DNA from: Acidimicrobiaceae bacterium
GTDB lineage: Bacteria > Actinomycetota > Acidimicrobiia > Acidimicrobiales > Aldehydirespiratoraceae
Assembly: GCA_002694825.1 (NCBI GenBank)
Contig: NZNH01000079.1
Location: 2,833-36,541, forward strand
DNA: 33,709 bases
Direction: 5' to 3'
The notes beneath the pieces are model-generated. The model had not been told where the DNA came from, did not search any database, and worked only from the letters and a program-made list of their open reading frames with translations. The translations under genes and the position numbers were made by a program. The number at the start of each line of letters is the position of its first letter. The stretch's first letter is position 1. Of this stretch, positions 18,237-26,039 are shown one piece after another.

Positions 18237-18602
18237 ATGGCAGTTTCCGCAAAGAAGCGTCGCGACGATCGCATTCGCCGTCACAACCGGGTCCGCAAGA
18301 CCCTGCGTGGCACGGCTCAGCGACCGCGTATCGCCGTGTTCCGTTCCAACAAGCACATCTCCGCCCAGGTCATCGACGACATCGCCGGTGTCACTCTGGC
18401 GTCGGCGTCGACCACCGAGTCGGCCCTGCGAGGCGATGTGAACAGCAACATCGAAGCGGCCGCCAAGGCCGGGGCTCTGCTCGCCGAGCGGGCCAAGGCG
18501 GCTGGCGTCGAAGAGGTCGTGTTCGACCGCGGTGGCTTCCGCTACCACGGCCGGGTCGCGGCACTCGCCGACGCCGCCCGCGAGGGAGGACTGAAGTTCT
18601 GA
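18237..18602 (+). CDS. rplR: Ribosomal protein L18
   Basis: 50S protein that binds 5S rRNA with L5. It has 121 residues; the basic N-terminus ([20 protein letters not shown]) and the [18 protein letters not shown] strand are clear. The end [20 protein letters not shown] is standard. Its last codons contain GAGGGAGGA for rpsE, whose ATG overlaps the stop by one base. Confidence 0.97.
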   Translation: MAVSAKKRRDDRIRRHNRVRKTLRGTAQRPRIAVFRSNKHISAQVIDDIAGVTLASASTTESALRGDVNSNIEAAAKAGALLAERAKAAGVEEVVFDRGGFRYHGRVAALADAAREGGLKF

Positions 18603-19198
18603 TGGCTTTCGACGGACGTAACGAACGCGACAACCCGCGCGATGGGGGCGAAGGCCTCCGCGAGTCCCGCGTCATCAACATCAACCGAGTGGCCAAGGTC
18701 GTCAAGGGCGGTCGTCGTTTCTCGTTCACCGCGCTCGTGGTGATCGGTGACGGTGCCGGCCAGGTCGGTCTCGGCTACGGCAAGGCCAAGGAAGTGCCAC
18801 TGGCCATCCAGAAGGGCACCGAAGAGGCCCGGCGCAACCTGTTCACCGTTCCGATGGCGGGCACGACGATCGTCCACGAGACGATCGGTGAGCTCGGCGC
18901 CGGCCGGGTCATGCTGAAGCCCGCTGCTCCGGGTACCGGCGTGATCGCCGGTGGTGCCGCCCGCGCCATCCTCGAAGAGGCCGGCGTCGCCGACGTGCTG
19001 TGCAAGTCGCTCGGTTCGCCCAATCACATCAACGTGGCCCGCGCGACCATCGAAGGTCTCAAGGGTCAGCGTCGTCCCGACGAGGTTGCCCGTCTGCGTG
19101 GCCTCGACCCCGAGGAGTTCCTCCCGGGTGCGCTGTGGACGGCCTACCAGGAGAGCGAGCGCGGCGAGCACAAGCCGAAGCTCGACGAGGAGGACTGA
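18602..19198 (+). CDS. rpsE: Ribosomal protein S5
   Basis: 30S protein at the mRNA entry channel with a role in accuracy. It has 198 residues with a short polar N-terminal extension before the [20 protein letters not shown] core. [20 protein letters not shown] and [17 protein letters not shown] are conserved. The acidic C-terminus (KLDEED) is encoded by GACGAGGAGGAC, which positions a ribosome-binding site for rpmD, overlapping by one base. Confidence 0.97.
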   Translation: MAFDGRNERDNPRDGGEGLRESRVININRVAKVVKGGRRFSFTALVVIGDGAGQVGLGYGKAKEVPLAIQKGTEEARRNLFTVPMAGTTIVHETIGELGAGRVMLKPAAPGTGVIAGGAARAILEEAGVADVLCKSLGSPNHINVARATIEGLKGQRRPDEVARLRGLDPEEFLPGALWTAYQESERGEHKPKLDEED

Positions 19199-19380
19199 TG
19201 GCGCTCAAGGTCACCCAGCTCAAGAGCAATATCGGCTGCAAGCCCAAGCAGCGAGGCACGCTTCGTGCCCTCGGTCTGCGTGGCATCGGCCGTACCAACA
19301 CCCTGCCGGACCGTCCCGAGATTCGTGGCATGATCGCCCGGGTCCCGCACCTCGTGTCGGTCGAGGAGGTCGAAGACTGA
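19198..19380 (+). CDS. rpmD: Ribosomal protein L30
   Basis: Small 50S protein of 60 residues ([20 protein letters not shown]). The start at 19198 is set by homology, by GAGGAGG just upstream, and by the one-base overlap with the rpsE stop; the longer frame from 19000 lies within rpsE. The end VSVEEVED carries GAGGAGG for rplO, again one base overlapped. Confidence 0.95.
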   Translation: MALKVTQLKSNIGCKPKQRGTLRALGLRGIGRTNTLPDRPEIRGMIARVPHLVSVEEVED

Positions 19381-19874
19381 TGGGTATTCGCATTCACGAT
19401 CTGGAGCCGGCCGACGGCTCCAACAAGCGTGGCAAGCGCAAGGCGCGCGGTATCGGCGGCAAGGGCGGCAAGACCGCCGGCCGCGGCACCAAGGGTCAGC
19501 GCGCTCGCAACACGGTTCCGGTGGGTTTCGAGGGCGGTCAGATGCCCTTGATCCAGCGGGTGCCGAAGCTGCGCGGCTTCACCAACCCGTTCCGTGTCGA
19601 GTACCAGGCGATCAACCTGGACACGATCGCCGAGTCGGGCCTCTCCGAGGTCACCCCGGAAAGCCTGCTTGCTCGTGGTCTTGTGTCCAAGGGCGCGCTC
19701 GTCAAGGTCCTCGGCCGTGGTGAGCTCGGTTCGGCCGTCACCGTGAAGGCCCACGCCTTCTCGAAGTCGGCGGAGGAAGCGATCACCGGCGCCGGCGGCA
19801 CGGTTGAAGTCCTGCCGAAGCCGTTCGGGGTTCGCCCGTCGCACGGCAGCTACAACCAGCACACCAACCGATGA
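19380..19874 (+). CDS. rplO: Ribosomal protein L15
   Basis: 50S assembly protein of 164 residues from the ATG at 19380 (MGIRIHDLEPADGSNKRGKR). The Gly/Lys-rich N-terminal extension (KARGIGGKGGKTAGRGTKGQ) followed by VGFEGGQMPLIQRVPKLRGF is the family signature. The C-terminal half contains the L18e-like fold ending GAGGTVEVLPKPFGVRPS. Two hairpins lie in the 68-base gap to secY. Confidence 0.97.
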   Translation: MGIRIHDLEPADGSNKRGKRKARGIGGKGGKTAGRGTKGQRARNTVPVGFEGGQMPLIQRVPKLRGFTNPFRVEYQAINLDTIAESGLSEVTPESLLARGLVSKGALVKVLGRGELGSAVTVKAHAFSKSAEEAITGAGGTVEVLPKPFGVRPSHGSYNQHTNR

Positions 19875-19881
19875 TCCTCGG

Positions 19882-19926
19882 CGGGTACCACGTGGTGCCC
19901 GTTCCGGTCTGCTCCGGCTGACCGGA
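19882..19926 (+). other. Two tandem hairpins between rplO and secY
   Basis: First hairpin: CGGGTACC (19882-19889) with GGTGCCCG (19894-19901), 8 bp with one wobble and an ACGT loop. Second: TCCGGT (19903-19908) with ACCGGA (19921-19926). No T-run. They could reduce readthrough or stabilise mRNA ends so that SecY and Adk are made less than ribosomal proteins. Inference from pairing only. Confidence 0.4.
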
Positions 19927-19942
19927 CGCTCAGGAGAGCCCC

Positions 19943-21268
19943 ATGCTGCAACGAGTTCTGAACATGTTCCGGGTCGCCGATCTGCGCGGCAAGATCCTGT
20001 TCTCGCTGATGATCATTGCGATCTATCGACTTGGCGCGTTCGTCCCTGCCCCTGGGGTCGATGTCGAAGCGGTCCAGCTGCTTCGCGACCAGGCCAACCA
20101 GGGCGGCATCCTGGGCTTCGTTCAGCTCTTCTCGGGCGGTGCGCTCACCCAGTTCTCGGTGTTCGCACTCGGCATCATGCCGTACATCACGGCATCGATC
20201 ATCATGCAGATCCTTGGCGTGGTGATTCCCAAGATCGAGCAGTGGCAGCAGCAGGGAGCGATCGGTCAGCGCAAGATCACCCAATGGACCCGCTACCTGA
20301 CGATCTCGATCGCCGTGGTGCAGTCGACCTCGTTTGCGTTCTTGTTCCACAGCGGTGGCCTGGTCGGCACGATCGACCTCCTGCCGGAGTTCAACGCCTG
20401 GACCGTCTTCGTCGTGGTCCTCACCCTCACCACCGGCACCGCCTTGTTGATGTGGATGGGTGAGCTCATCACCCAACGCGGCATCGGCAACGGCATGTCG
20501 CTGCTGATCTTCACCTCGGTCGTCTCGACCCTTCCCGCCCAGGGTTCGCTGGTGCAGGCCGAGAACGGCAACGTTGCGCTGATCATCCTGATTCTCGTGG
20601 CCGTCGCCCTTCTCGTCGGCATCGTGTTCGTCGAGCAGGGGCAGCGTCGTATTCCCGTCCAATTCGCCAAGCGGGTGGTCGGCAAGCGCATGTACGGAGG
20701 CCAGAGCACGTACATCCCGCTCAAGGTCAACCAGTCCGGCGTGATCCCGATCATTTTCGCCAGCTCGGTGCTGTACCTCCCGACCCTCGTCGCCACGGCG
20801 CTGCCATCGACCGGGTTCTGGGGCTCGATCCAGGAATGGGTCGACGGCAACCTGGTCGACCCGACCTCGCCGGTGTACCTCGCCTTCTTCGGCTTGATGA
20901 TCGTCGGCTTCGCCTACTTCTACACGGCGATCTCGTTCGACCCGGCCAAGCAGGCCGACACCATCCGCAAGCAGGGTGGCTTCATCCCCGGTATCCGCCC
21001 CGGCCCTCAGACCGAGCGCTACCTGGCCCGCATCCTGTCCCGCATCACCTTCCCGGGCGCGATGTTCATCGCCGCCGTGGCCCTCGTGCCGTCGATCTTG
21101 ATCGCGGTCACGATCGGCACCGACTCCTCGTCGGGTGCGGGTGCTGGCGCTGGTGGCTTTGCGTTCGGCGGCATCTCGTTGCTGATCGCCACGGGTGTCG
21201 CGCTCGAGACGATGAAGCAGATCGACAGCCAACTGATGATGCGCAATTACGAAGGCTTCTTGAAGTGA
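19943..21268 (+). CDS. secY: Preprotein translocase channel subunit SecY
   Basis: Central pore subunit of the SecYEG channel in the cytoplasmic membrane, 441 residues, ten predicted membrane helices. Visible landmarks: KILFSLMIIAIYRLGAFVPA (first helix), a plug region FVQLFSGGALTQFSVFALGI, MPYITASIIMQIL, GIGNGMSLLIF, the cytoplasmic RRIPVQFAKRVVG loop and PLKVNQSGVIPIIFASS. The last large cytosolic loop holds the ribosome/SecA-contacting RKQGGFIPGIRPG. CAGGAGAG lies upstream of the ATG. adk starts inside the stop codon (GTGA), as in most actinomycete spc operons. Confidence 0.98.
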   Translation: MLQRVLNMFRVADLRGKILFSLMIIAIYRLGAFVPAPGVDVEAVQLLRDQANQGGILGFVQLFSGGALTQFSVFALGIMPYITASIIMQILGVVIPKIEQWQQQGAIGQRKITQWTRYLTISIAVVQSTSFAFLFHSGGLVGTIDLLPEFNAWTVFVVVLTLTTGTALLMWMGELITQRGIGNGMSLLIFTSVVSTLPAQGSLVQAENGNVALIILILVAVALLVGIVFVEQGQRRIPVQFAKRVVGKRMYGGQSTYIPLKVNQSGVIPIIFASSVLYLPTLVATALPSTGFWGSIQEWVDGNLVDPTSPVYLAFFGLMIVGFAYFYTAISFDPAKQADTIRKQGGFIPGIRPGPQTERYLARILSRITFPGAMFIAAVALVPSILIAVTIGTDSSSGAGAGAGGFAFGGISLLIATGVALETMKQIDSQLMMRNYEGFLK

Positions 21269-21837
21269 GCGCGCTTCGCATGGTCATCCTGGGCCGTCAG
21301 GGCTCGGGGAAGGGCACGCAGTCGCTTCGCCTCGCCGCGCAGTACGGCTGTGTGCATCTCTCCACCGGCGACGTGCTTCGTGCCGCCGTCGAGGAGGGCA
21401 CCGAGCTGGGTCGGCAGGCGGCCGGCATCATGAACGCTGGCGGGCTCGTCGGCGACGACGTCATGATCCCGCTCGTCGCCGAGCGTGTCGCCAAGCCCGA
21501 CATCATGTCGGGTGGCGTGTTGCTCGACGGCTTTCCCCGGACGGCCGACCAGGCCAACGGGCTCGAAGCGATGCTGGCCGACCTCGGTCAGGAACTCACG
21601 ATCGCGATCAACCTCGACGTTCCCGTCGAGGAGGTCACCGAACGAATGATGGCTCGGGGTCGTGAAGACGACACCGAAGAGGCCATCGCTCGCCGTCTGT
21701 CCCTCTACGAGGAGCAGACGGCACCCCTGCTCGACTGGTTCGCCGACCGTGGCCTTTTGGCCACGGTCGACGGTCTGGGCGAGGAGGACCAGGTGTTCTC
21801 CCGTCTCACGGAGGCCATCGACGGCCGAATGGCCTAG
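21265..21837 (+). CDS. adk: Adenylate kinase, short-LID form
   Basis: Interconverts 2 ADP with ATP and AMP in the cytosol. It has 190 residues from the GTG at 21265, which overlaps the secY stop by four bases; an internal ATG at 21280 would remove five residues. P-loop GRQGSGKGT (10-18), AMP-binding HLSTGDVLRA (31-40) and DGFPRT (88-93) are present. The LID is the short type (RMMARGREDDTEEAIARRL), without zinc-binding Cys. The usual next gene in actinomycetes, map, is absent; infA follows after 130 bases with a new promoter. Confidence 0.95.
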   Translation: MSALRMVILGRQGSGKGTQSLRLAAQYGCVHLSTGDVLRAAVEEGTELGRQAAGIMNAGGLVGDDVMIPLVAERVAKPDIMSGGVLLDGFPRTADQANGLEAMLADLGQELTIAINLDVPVEEVTERMMARGREDDTEEAIARRLSLYEEQTAPLLDWFADRGLLATVDGLGEEDQVFSRLTEAIDGRMA

Positions 21838-21868
21838 GTGCACGCCTAGCTCATGAGGCCACAGCGGG

Positions 21869-21897
21869 TTGGTCGACTCCGGTACGTCCGGTAGCGT
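21869..21897 (+). promoter_or_regulatory. Promoter for infA-rpmJ-rpsM-rpsK-rpsD-rpoA-rplQ
   Basis: TTGGTC (21869-21874), 17-base spacer, TAGCGT (21892-21897). It lies between adk and infA and predicts a leader of about 65 bases. An apparent TTG start codon at 21869 coincides with this -35 box and is not a start. Confidence 0.55.
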
Positions 21898-21917
21898 TGT
21901 CGACTGGCCTGCACCAA

Positions 21918-21954
21918 GGTCACCACGGGGATCCCGCTGGATCACCGTGTTTTC
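21918..21954 (+). other. Hairpin followed by GTGTTTTC in the infA leader
   Basis: An imperfect 11-bp stem: GGT/ACC (21918-21920 with 21944-21946), A/T, CCA/TGG, and CGGG/CCCG (21926-21929 with 21933-21936), with small bulges and a 3-base loop. GTGTTTTC follows, then the AGGAGG of infA. This resembles a weak attenuator or a structure that affects ribosome access. Confidence 0.4.
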
Positions 21955-21967
21955 AGGAGGTTCAACT

Positions 21968-22192
21968 CTGCCGAAGCCCAAAGAAGATGCCATCGTCCTT
22001 GAAGGGACCGTTACCGAATCGCTTCCGAACGCCATGTTCCGGGTCGAGCTCGAGAACGGTCACGAAGTGCTTGCGCACATCAGCGGGAAGATGCGAATGC
22101 ATTACATCCGCATCCTTCCTGGCGATCGCGTCCAGGTGGAGCTGACCCCGTACGACCTCCAGCGTGGTCGTATCACCTATCGCTACAAGTGA
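21968..22192 (+). CDS. infA: Translation initiation factor IF-1, probable CTG start
   Basis: OB-fold factor that occupies the 30S A site during initiation. The family sequence is clear ([49 protein letters not shown]) and, from the CTG at 21968, the protein is 74 residues ([13 protein letters not shown]), the normal size. A perfect AGGAGG (21955-21960) sits 7 bases before that CTG. The alternatives are a GTG at 21947 (81 residues, without a ribosome-binding site, with the AGGAGG inside its coding region) and a TTG at 21869 that is part of the promoter. There is no ATG in frame upstream. A CTG start is rare; it would make IF-1 synthesis weak and possibly sensitive to IF-3. A base-call error is the other explanation. 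Confidence 0.93.
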   Translation: MPKPKEDAIVLEGTVTESLPNAMFRVELENGHEVLAHISGKMRMHYIRILPGDRVQVELTPYDLQRGRITYRYK

Positions 22193-22286
22193 GTCCCGGC
22201 CGATCGGCCCGGAATCACCCGACACATTCGACAACCCGGCCGGGTTCCGGCCACCAGATTCGGTCGCTCCGGCGGCCGGGAGCAAC

Positions 22287-22400
22287 ATGAAGGTTCGACC
22301 CAGCGTCAAGAAGATCTGTGACAAGTGCCGTGTCATCCGCCGACACGGCCGCGTCATGGTCATCTGCGAAAACCCGCGTCACAAGCAGAGGCAGGGCTGA
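22287..22400 (+). CDS. rpmJ: Ribosomal protein L36, zinc-binding form
   Basis: The smallest 50S protein, 37 residues ([14 protein letters not shown]...). It is the C+ type with zinc ligands Cys11, Cys14, Cys27 and His32. GGGAGC lies upstream of the ATG. It is 94 bases downstream of infA; that gap is rich in GC palindromes such as GGCCGATCGGCC (22198-22209) but has no further gene. rpsM starts three bases after the stop. Confidence 0.96.
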   Translation: MKVRPSVKKICDKCRVIRRHGRVMVICENPRHKQRQG

Positions 22401-22403
22401 GAC

Positions 22404-22772
22404 ATGGCACGCATTAGCGGCGTAGACATTCCCCGAGACAAGCAGGTGGGCATCAGCCTCACCTACATCTATGGCATCGGCCGGACGATTGCGATCGACA
22501 TCTGCAACGCCACCGGTATCGACGCCACCACGCGTGTGCGTGACCTCACCGACGACGAGATCGCGAAGATCCGCGGCGTCATCGATGCTGACTTGCGGGT
22601 CGAGGGCGACCTCCGTCGTGAGGTCAGCCAGGACATCAAGCGCAAGATGGAGATCGGCTGCTACCAGGGCCTCCGTCATCGTCGTGGCCTTCCGGTCCGC
22701 GGTCAGCGCACCCACACCAACGCCCGTACGCGCAAGGGTCCCAAGAAGACCATTGCGGGCAAGAAGAAGTAG
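22404..22772 (+). CDS. rpsM: Ribosomal protein S13
   Basis: 30S head protein forming bridges B1a/B1b, 122 residues. Start [20 protein letters not shown] and [19 protein letters not shown] are conserved, with the basic C-terminal tail [19 protein letters not shown]. It is the first of the classic alpha-operon genes; rpsK follows after five bases. Confidence 0.98.
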   Translation: MARISGVDIPRDKQVGISLTYIYGIGRTIAIDICNATGIDATTRVRDLTDDEIAKIRGVIDADLRVEGDLRREVSQDIKRKMEIGCYQGLRHRRGLPVRGQRTHTNARTRKGPKKTIAGKKK

Positions 22773-22777
22773 GAACC

Positions 22778-23176
22778 ATGGCGAACCCTTCCGCCGGTGG
22801 CCGTCGGCCCCGCAAGCGTCAGAGCAAGAACGTCACGCACGGCGTGGCGCACATCAAGAGCTCGTTCAACAACACGATCATCTCGATCACCGATCAGCGC
22901 GGTGACGTGATCGCCTGGGCGTCCGCCGGCAACGTCGGCTTCAAGGGCTCCCGCAAGTCGACTCCCTTCGCGGCCCAGATGGCCGCCGAGAAGGCCGCCC
23001 GTTCCGCCATGGAGCACGGCGTTCGCAAGGTCGACGTTCAGGTCAAGGGCCCGGGTTCGGGCCGCGAGACCGCCATTCGTTCGATCCAGCAGGCCGGCAT
23101 CGAGGTGACCGGCATCAAGGACTGCACGCCGATTCCGCACAACGGCTGCCGTCTCAACAAGCGTCGGAGGGCCTGA
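22778..23176 (+). CDS. rpsK: Ribosomal protein S11
   Basis: 30S platform protein near the Shine-Dalgarno helix, 132 residues. [39 protein letters not shown] and [14 protein letters not shown] are typical. TAGGAACC before the ATG serves as ribosome-binding site. rpsD follows after two bases. Confidence 0.98.
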   Translation: MANPSAGGRRPRKRQSKNVTHGVAHIKSSFNNTIISITDQRGDVIAWASAGNVGFKGSRKSTPFAAQMAAEKAARSAMEHGVRKVDVQVKGPGSGRETAIRSIQQAGIEVTGIKDCTPIPHNGCRLNKRRRA

Positions 23177-23178
23177 CC

Positions 23179-23793
23179 ATGTCGCGCTACACCGGACCTC
23201 GCGCTCGCGTCTCGCGGCGCCTGGGAACCAACATCTGGGGCACGAAGGGCGAGACCATCGCGCTCGACAAGCGCCCGTACCCGCCGGGCGAGCATGGCCG
23301 TTCGCGTCGGCGCGGCTCGGTCTCCGAATACCTCCTGCAGCTGCAGGAGAAGCAGAAGGCCCGCTTCAGCTACGGCCTCACCGAACGGCAGTTCCGTAAC
23401 ATCTTTGCCGAGGCCTCGCGTCGGCAGGGCGTGACCGGCGAGAACATGCTGCGCTTCCTTGAGCTTCGGCTCGACAACGTCATCTACCGCACCGGTTGGG
23501 CCGCCACCCGCCCGCAGGCTCGCCAGTTCGTGGGTCACGGTCACGTCAACGTGAACGGCCGCCGCGTCGACATCCCGAGCTACCGCCTTCGCAAGGGAGA
23601 CGTCGTCGAATTGCGTCCTGCTGCGCAGGACTTCACCGTCGTACAGTGGAACCTTGACGTCTTGGATCGCACGCCCCCGGCGTGGCTCGATCGCAACGAG
23701 CAGTTCCAGGTCACTGTGCGCGAGCTGCCCATCCGTGAGCAGATCGACATCCCCGTCCGTGAACAGCTCATCGTCGAGCTCTACTCGAAGTAG
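23179..23793 (+). CDS. rpsD: Ribosomal protein S4, zinc-free form
   Basis: 30S assembly initiator; in Escherichia coli it represses the alpha operon. It has 204 residues with an S4 RNA-binding domain (FLELRLDNVIYRTGWAATRP, ARQFVGHGHVNVNGRRVDIP). The N-terminal zinc-ligand Cys residues of some S4 proteins are absent (RYTGPRARVSRRLGTNIWG), so this is the C- form. rpoA follows after 11 bases, with CAGAGG as its ribosome-binding site. Confidence 0.98.
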   Translation: MSRYTGPRARVSRRLGTNIWGTKGETIALDKRPYPPGEHGRSRRRGSVSEYLLQLQEKQKARFSYGLTERQFRNIFAEASRRQGVTGENMLRFLELRLDNVIYRTGWAATRPQARQFVGHGHVNVNGRRVDIPSYRLRKGDVVELRPAAQDFTVVQWNLDVLDRTPPAWLDRNEQFQVTVRELPIREQIDIPVREQLIVELYSK

Positions 23794-23804
23794 CAGAGGT
23801 ACCG

Positions 23805-24743
23805 ATGCTCGTCATCCAGCGACCCACTGTCGAAGCCATCGACGAGGCGGAGGGAAACCTCCAGCGCTTCGCCGTCGGGCCACTCGAGCCTGGTTTCGGC
23901 CACACCATCGGCAATTCGTTGCGCCGCACACTGCTGTCGTCCATCCCGGGCGCAGCCGTGACGCAGGTGCGCTTCGACGACGCCCTTCACGAGTTCGACA
24001 CCATCGAGGGTGTTGCTCAGGACGTCACCGACATCATCCTCAACCTCAAGGACCTCGTCCTCGTGGTGCACAGCGATGAGCCGGTGACCCTGCGTCTCGA
24101 CGCTCGTGGCGCCGCCGAGGTCACGGCCGCCGACATTCAGCCCCACCCCGACGTCGAGGTGCTCAACGGTGCTCTCGAGATCGCCAGCCTCAACGGCAAG
24201 GGCCGGCTCGCCGTCGACCTGACCGTCCAGAACGGTCGCGGCTATGTCTCGGCCGACAAGAACAAGACCAGCACCACCATCGGTGTGATCCCGGTCGACT
24301 CGATCTACTCGCCGGTTCGGCGTGTGTCGTTCGAGGTCGAGCCGACTCGCGTCGAGCAGTCGACCGACTACGACCGCCTCGTGCTCGAGATCGAGACCGA
24401 CGGTTCGATCAGCCCTCGCGAAGCACTTGCGTCGGCCGGCGGCACCCTGCGTGCCCTGGTGCAGCTCGTCGAGGAGATGAGCGACGAACCGCAGGGCCTC
24501 GAGCTCGGCGAAGCCGTTCAGGTCGCCTCGGGCGGCCCGGACATGGAACTCCCCATCGAAGACCTCGAACTCTCCGAGCGTCCCCGCAACTGCCTCAAGC
24601 GCGCCCAGGTCAACACCGTCGGCGAGCTGCTTCAGAAGAGCGAGGACGATCTTCTGGCCATCACCAACTTCGGCCAAAAGAGCCTCGATGAGGTCATCGA
24701 GAAGCTTGACGAGCGAGGTCTCTCGCTCCGGAATCGAGACTGA
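23805..24743 (+). CDS. rpoA: RNA polymerase alpha subunit
   Basis: Assembly scaffold and activator contact of RNA polymerase, 312 residues. The N-terminal domain contains FAVGPLEPGFGHTIGNSLRR (22-41) and the dimer region through about 230. The C-terminal domain (about 245-312: DLELSERPRNCLKRAQVNTV, GELLQKSEDDLLAITNFGQK, SLDEVIEKL) keeps the helix-hairpin-helix that binds UP elements and activators. The ATG at 23805 follows GCAGAGGTACCG. rplQ follows after two bases. Confidence 0.98.
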   Translation: MLVIQRPTVEAIDEAEGNLQRFAVGPLEPGFGHTIGNSLRRTLLSSIPGAAVTQVRFDDALHEFDTIEGVAQDVTDIILNLKDLVLVVHSDEPVTLRLDARGAAEVTAADIQPHPDVEVLNGALEIASLNGKGRLAVDLTVQNGRGYVSADKNKTSTTIGVIPVDSIYSPVRRVSFEVEPTRVEQSTDYDRLVLEIETDGSISPREALASAGGTLRALVQLVEEMSDEPQGLELGEAVQVASGGPDMELPIEDLELSERPRNCLKRAQVNTVGELLQKSEDDLLAITNFGQKSLDEVIEKLDERGLSLRNRD

Positions 24744-24745
24744 TC

Positions 24746-25099
24746 ATGCCCGCACGTCCTCGCAAGGGCGCCCGTTTCGGCGGGAGCGCTGCTCACCAGA
24801 AGGCCATGATGGCCAACCTTGTCGCCAGCCTCATCGCAGCCGAGGCGATCACCACCACGGAAGCCAAGGCCAAGGCCATGCGTCCTGTGGCGGAGAAGAT
24901 GATCACCAAGGCCAAGAAGGGTGGCGTCCACAACCACCGCAATGTTGTGAAGTTCCTGCGCGATCGTGAGATGGCCAGCAAGCTGTTCGACGAGATCGGT
25001 CCGCGCTACGAGGACCGTCCCGGTGGCTACATCCGGATCATCAAGCTCGATCCTCGTTCGGGGGACAACGCGCCGATGGCGCGTGTCGAGCTGGTCTGA
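24746..25099 (+). CDS. rplQ: Ribosomal protein L17
   Basis: 50S protein near the tunnel exit, 117 residues (PARPRKGARFGGSAAHQKAM). The conserved segments ANLVASLIAAEAITTTEAKA and GGYIRIIKLDPRSGDNAPMA are present. It ends the alpha operon; a strong terminator lies 34 bases beyond the stop. Confidence 0.98.
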   Translation: MPARPRKGARFGGSAAHQKAMMANLVASLIAAEAITTTEAKAKAMRPVAEKMITKAKKGGVHNHRNVVKFLRDREMASKLFDEIGPRYEDRPGGYIRIIKLDPRSGDNAPMARVELV

Positions 25100-25133
25100 T
25101 CTTGTCCGGCTCCAGCCGGTTCAGAACGTTGAT

Positions 25134-25170
25134 CGAAGCGTCCCTCTTCGGAGGGGCGCTTCGCCGTTTT
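25134..25170 (+). terminator. UUCG-loop terminator after rplQ
   Basis: CGAAGCGTCCCTC (25134-25146) and GAGGGGCGCTTCG (25151-25163) form a 13-bp stem with one wobble, closed by the very stable C(TTCG)G tetraloop and followed by CCGTTTT. This is the clearest intrinsic terminator in the window and ends the long ribosomal transcription unit. Confidence 0.85.
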
Positions 25171-25207
25171 CGCCGCATGCCCGGCGACGACGTCCGGGCC
25201 GTCGCCC

Positions 25208-25213
25208 TAGCCT
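25208..25213 (+). promoter_or_regulatory. -10 box for truA, probable leaderless start
   Basis: TAGCCT ends exactly 6 bases before the truA ATG (25220), the spacing expected if transcription starts at the start codon. No good -35 box and no Shine-Dalgarno are seen. Confidence 0.45.
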
Positions 25214-25219
25214 GACGAC

Positions 25220-26011
25220 ATGGCCCCCCGGACCGTCGCCCCGCCGCCCGATGGGCAGGTGCGCGTCCGCATGACGGTCGCCTACGACGGTGCTCCGTTC
25301 CACGGGTTCGCCACCAACCCCGATGTACGCACGGTGCAAGACGATCTCCACGAGGCGCTGTCGAAGGTCCTGCGAGCGCCGATCACGGTGACGTGTGCGG
25401 GGCGCACCGATCGGGGTGTGCACGCTCGTGGTCAGGTCGTGTCGTTCGACGCCGACGCCGATCACTTCGACGCTGTCGCCTTGACACGAGCGCTCAATCG
25501 GATGCTCGCCCCGGAGATCTCGGTGCGTGATGTCGCTCTGGCGGCCCCGGACTTCGATGCCCGGATCTCGTGCGTGGCTCGCAGCTACCGCTATCGCGTC
25601 CTGAACTCGGTCTGGCCCGACCCGCTCGTGCGTGACCTGGTCTGGCACGTGCGCGAGCCCCTCGAGATCGGGGCCATGCAGTTGGCGGCCGATCAGATTC
25701 TTGGCGAGCACGACTTCACGTCGTTTTCGAAGAAGAACAAGTCGAAGGTCAACGAGACCTTCGTCCGGACCGTGGATCGGGCGCAGTGGCGTCGTGTCGG
25801 CGACACGGTGCAGTTGGAGATCACCGCCAACGCCTTCACCCACCAGATGGTTCGGAGCCTCGTCGGCATGTTCGTCGAGATCGGGCGTGGACGACGCCGA
25901 CCGGACGAGATGGGCGAGGCGCTCCGGGCGATGAGTCGGAGGGCCGTGTCGTCGCCGGCACCGCCACAGGGGCTTGAGCTCACCCGGGCCCACTACCGCG
26001 GCGATGTCTGA
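25220..26011 (+). CDS. truA: tRNA pseudouridine(38-40) synthase
   Basis: Converts uridines 38-40 of the tRNA anticodon stem to pseudouridine. It has 263 residues. The catalytic Asp64 lies in CAGRTDRGVHARGQVVSF; the N-terminal VRMTVAYDGAPFHGFATNP and the C-terminal ANAFTHQMVRSLVGMFVEIG are family signatures, as is HDFTSFSKKNKS. The ATG at 25220 has no ribosome-binding site and sits 6 bases after a -10 box, so a leaderless mRNA is likely. truA between rplQ and rplM is a common bacterial order. Confidence 0.95.
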   Translation: MAPRTVAPPPDGQVRVRMTVAYDGAPFHGFATNPDVRTVQDDLHEALSKVLRAPITVTCAGRTDRGVHARGQVVSFDADADHFDAVALTRALNRMLAPEISVRDVALAAPDFDARISCVARSYRYRVLNSVWPDPLVRDLVWHVREPLEIGAMQLAADQILGEHDFTSFSKKNKSKVNETFVRTVDRAQWRRVGDTVQLEITANAFTHQMVRSLVGMFVEIGRGRRRPDEMGEALRAMSRRAVSSPAPPQGLELTRAHYRGDV

Positions 26012-26039
26012 CGGCTGCGGATTTCGCGCGGTGCAACGA

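Noticed and set aside
19850-21232. 460-codon minus-strand open frame opposite secY
   Set aside because: Low-complexity His/Asp/Arg-rich translation typical of antisense to GC-rich coding DNA; SecY on the plus strand is unambiguous.
21869-21967. N-terminally extended IF-1 from TTG 21869 or GTG 21947
   Set aside because: TTG 21869 is the -35 box; GTG 21947 has no Shine-Dalgarno and would put the AGGAGG inside the coding region. IF-1 length fits the CTG.
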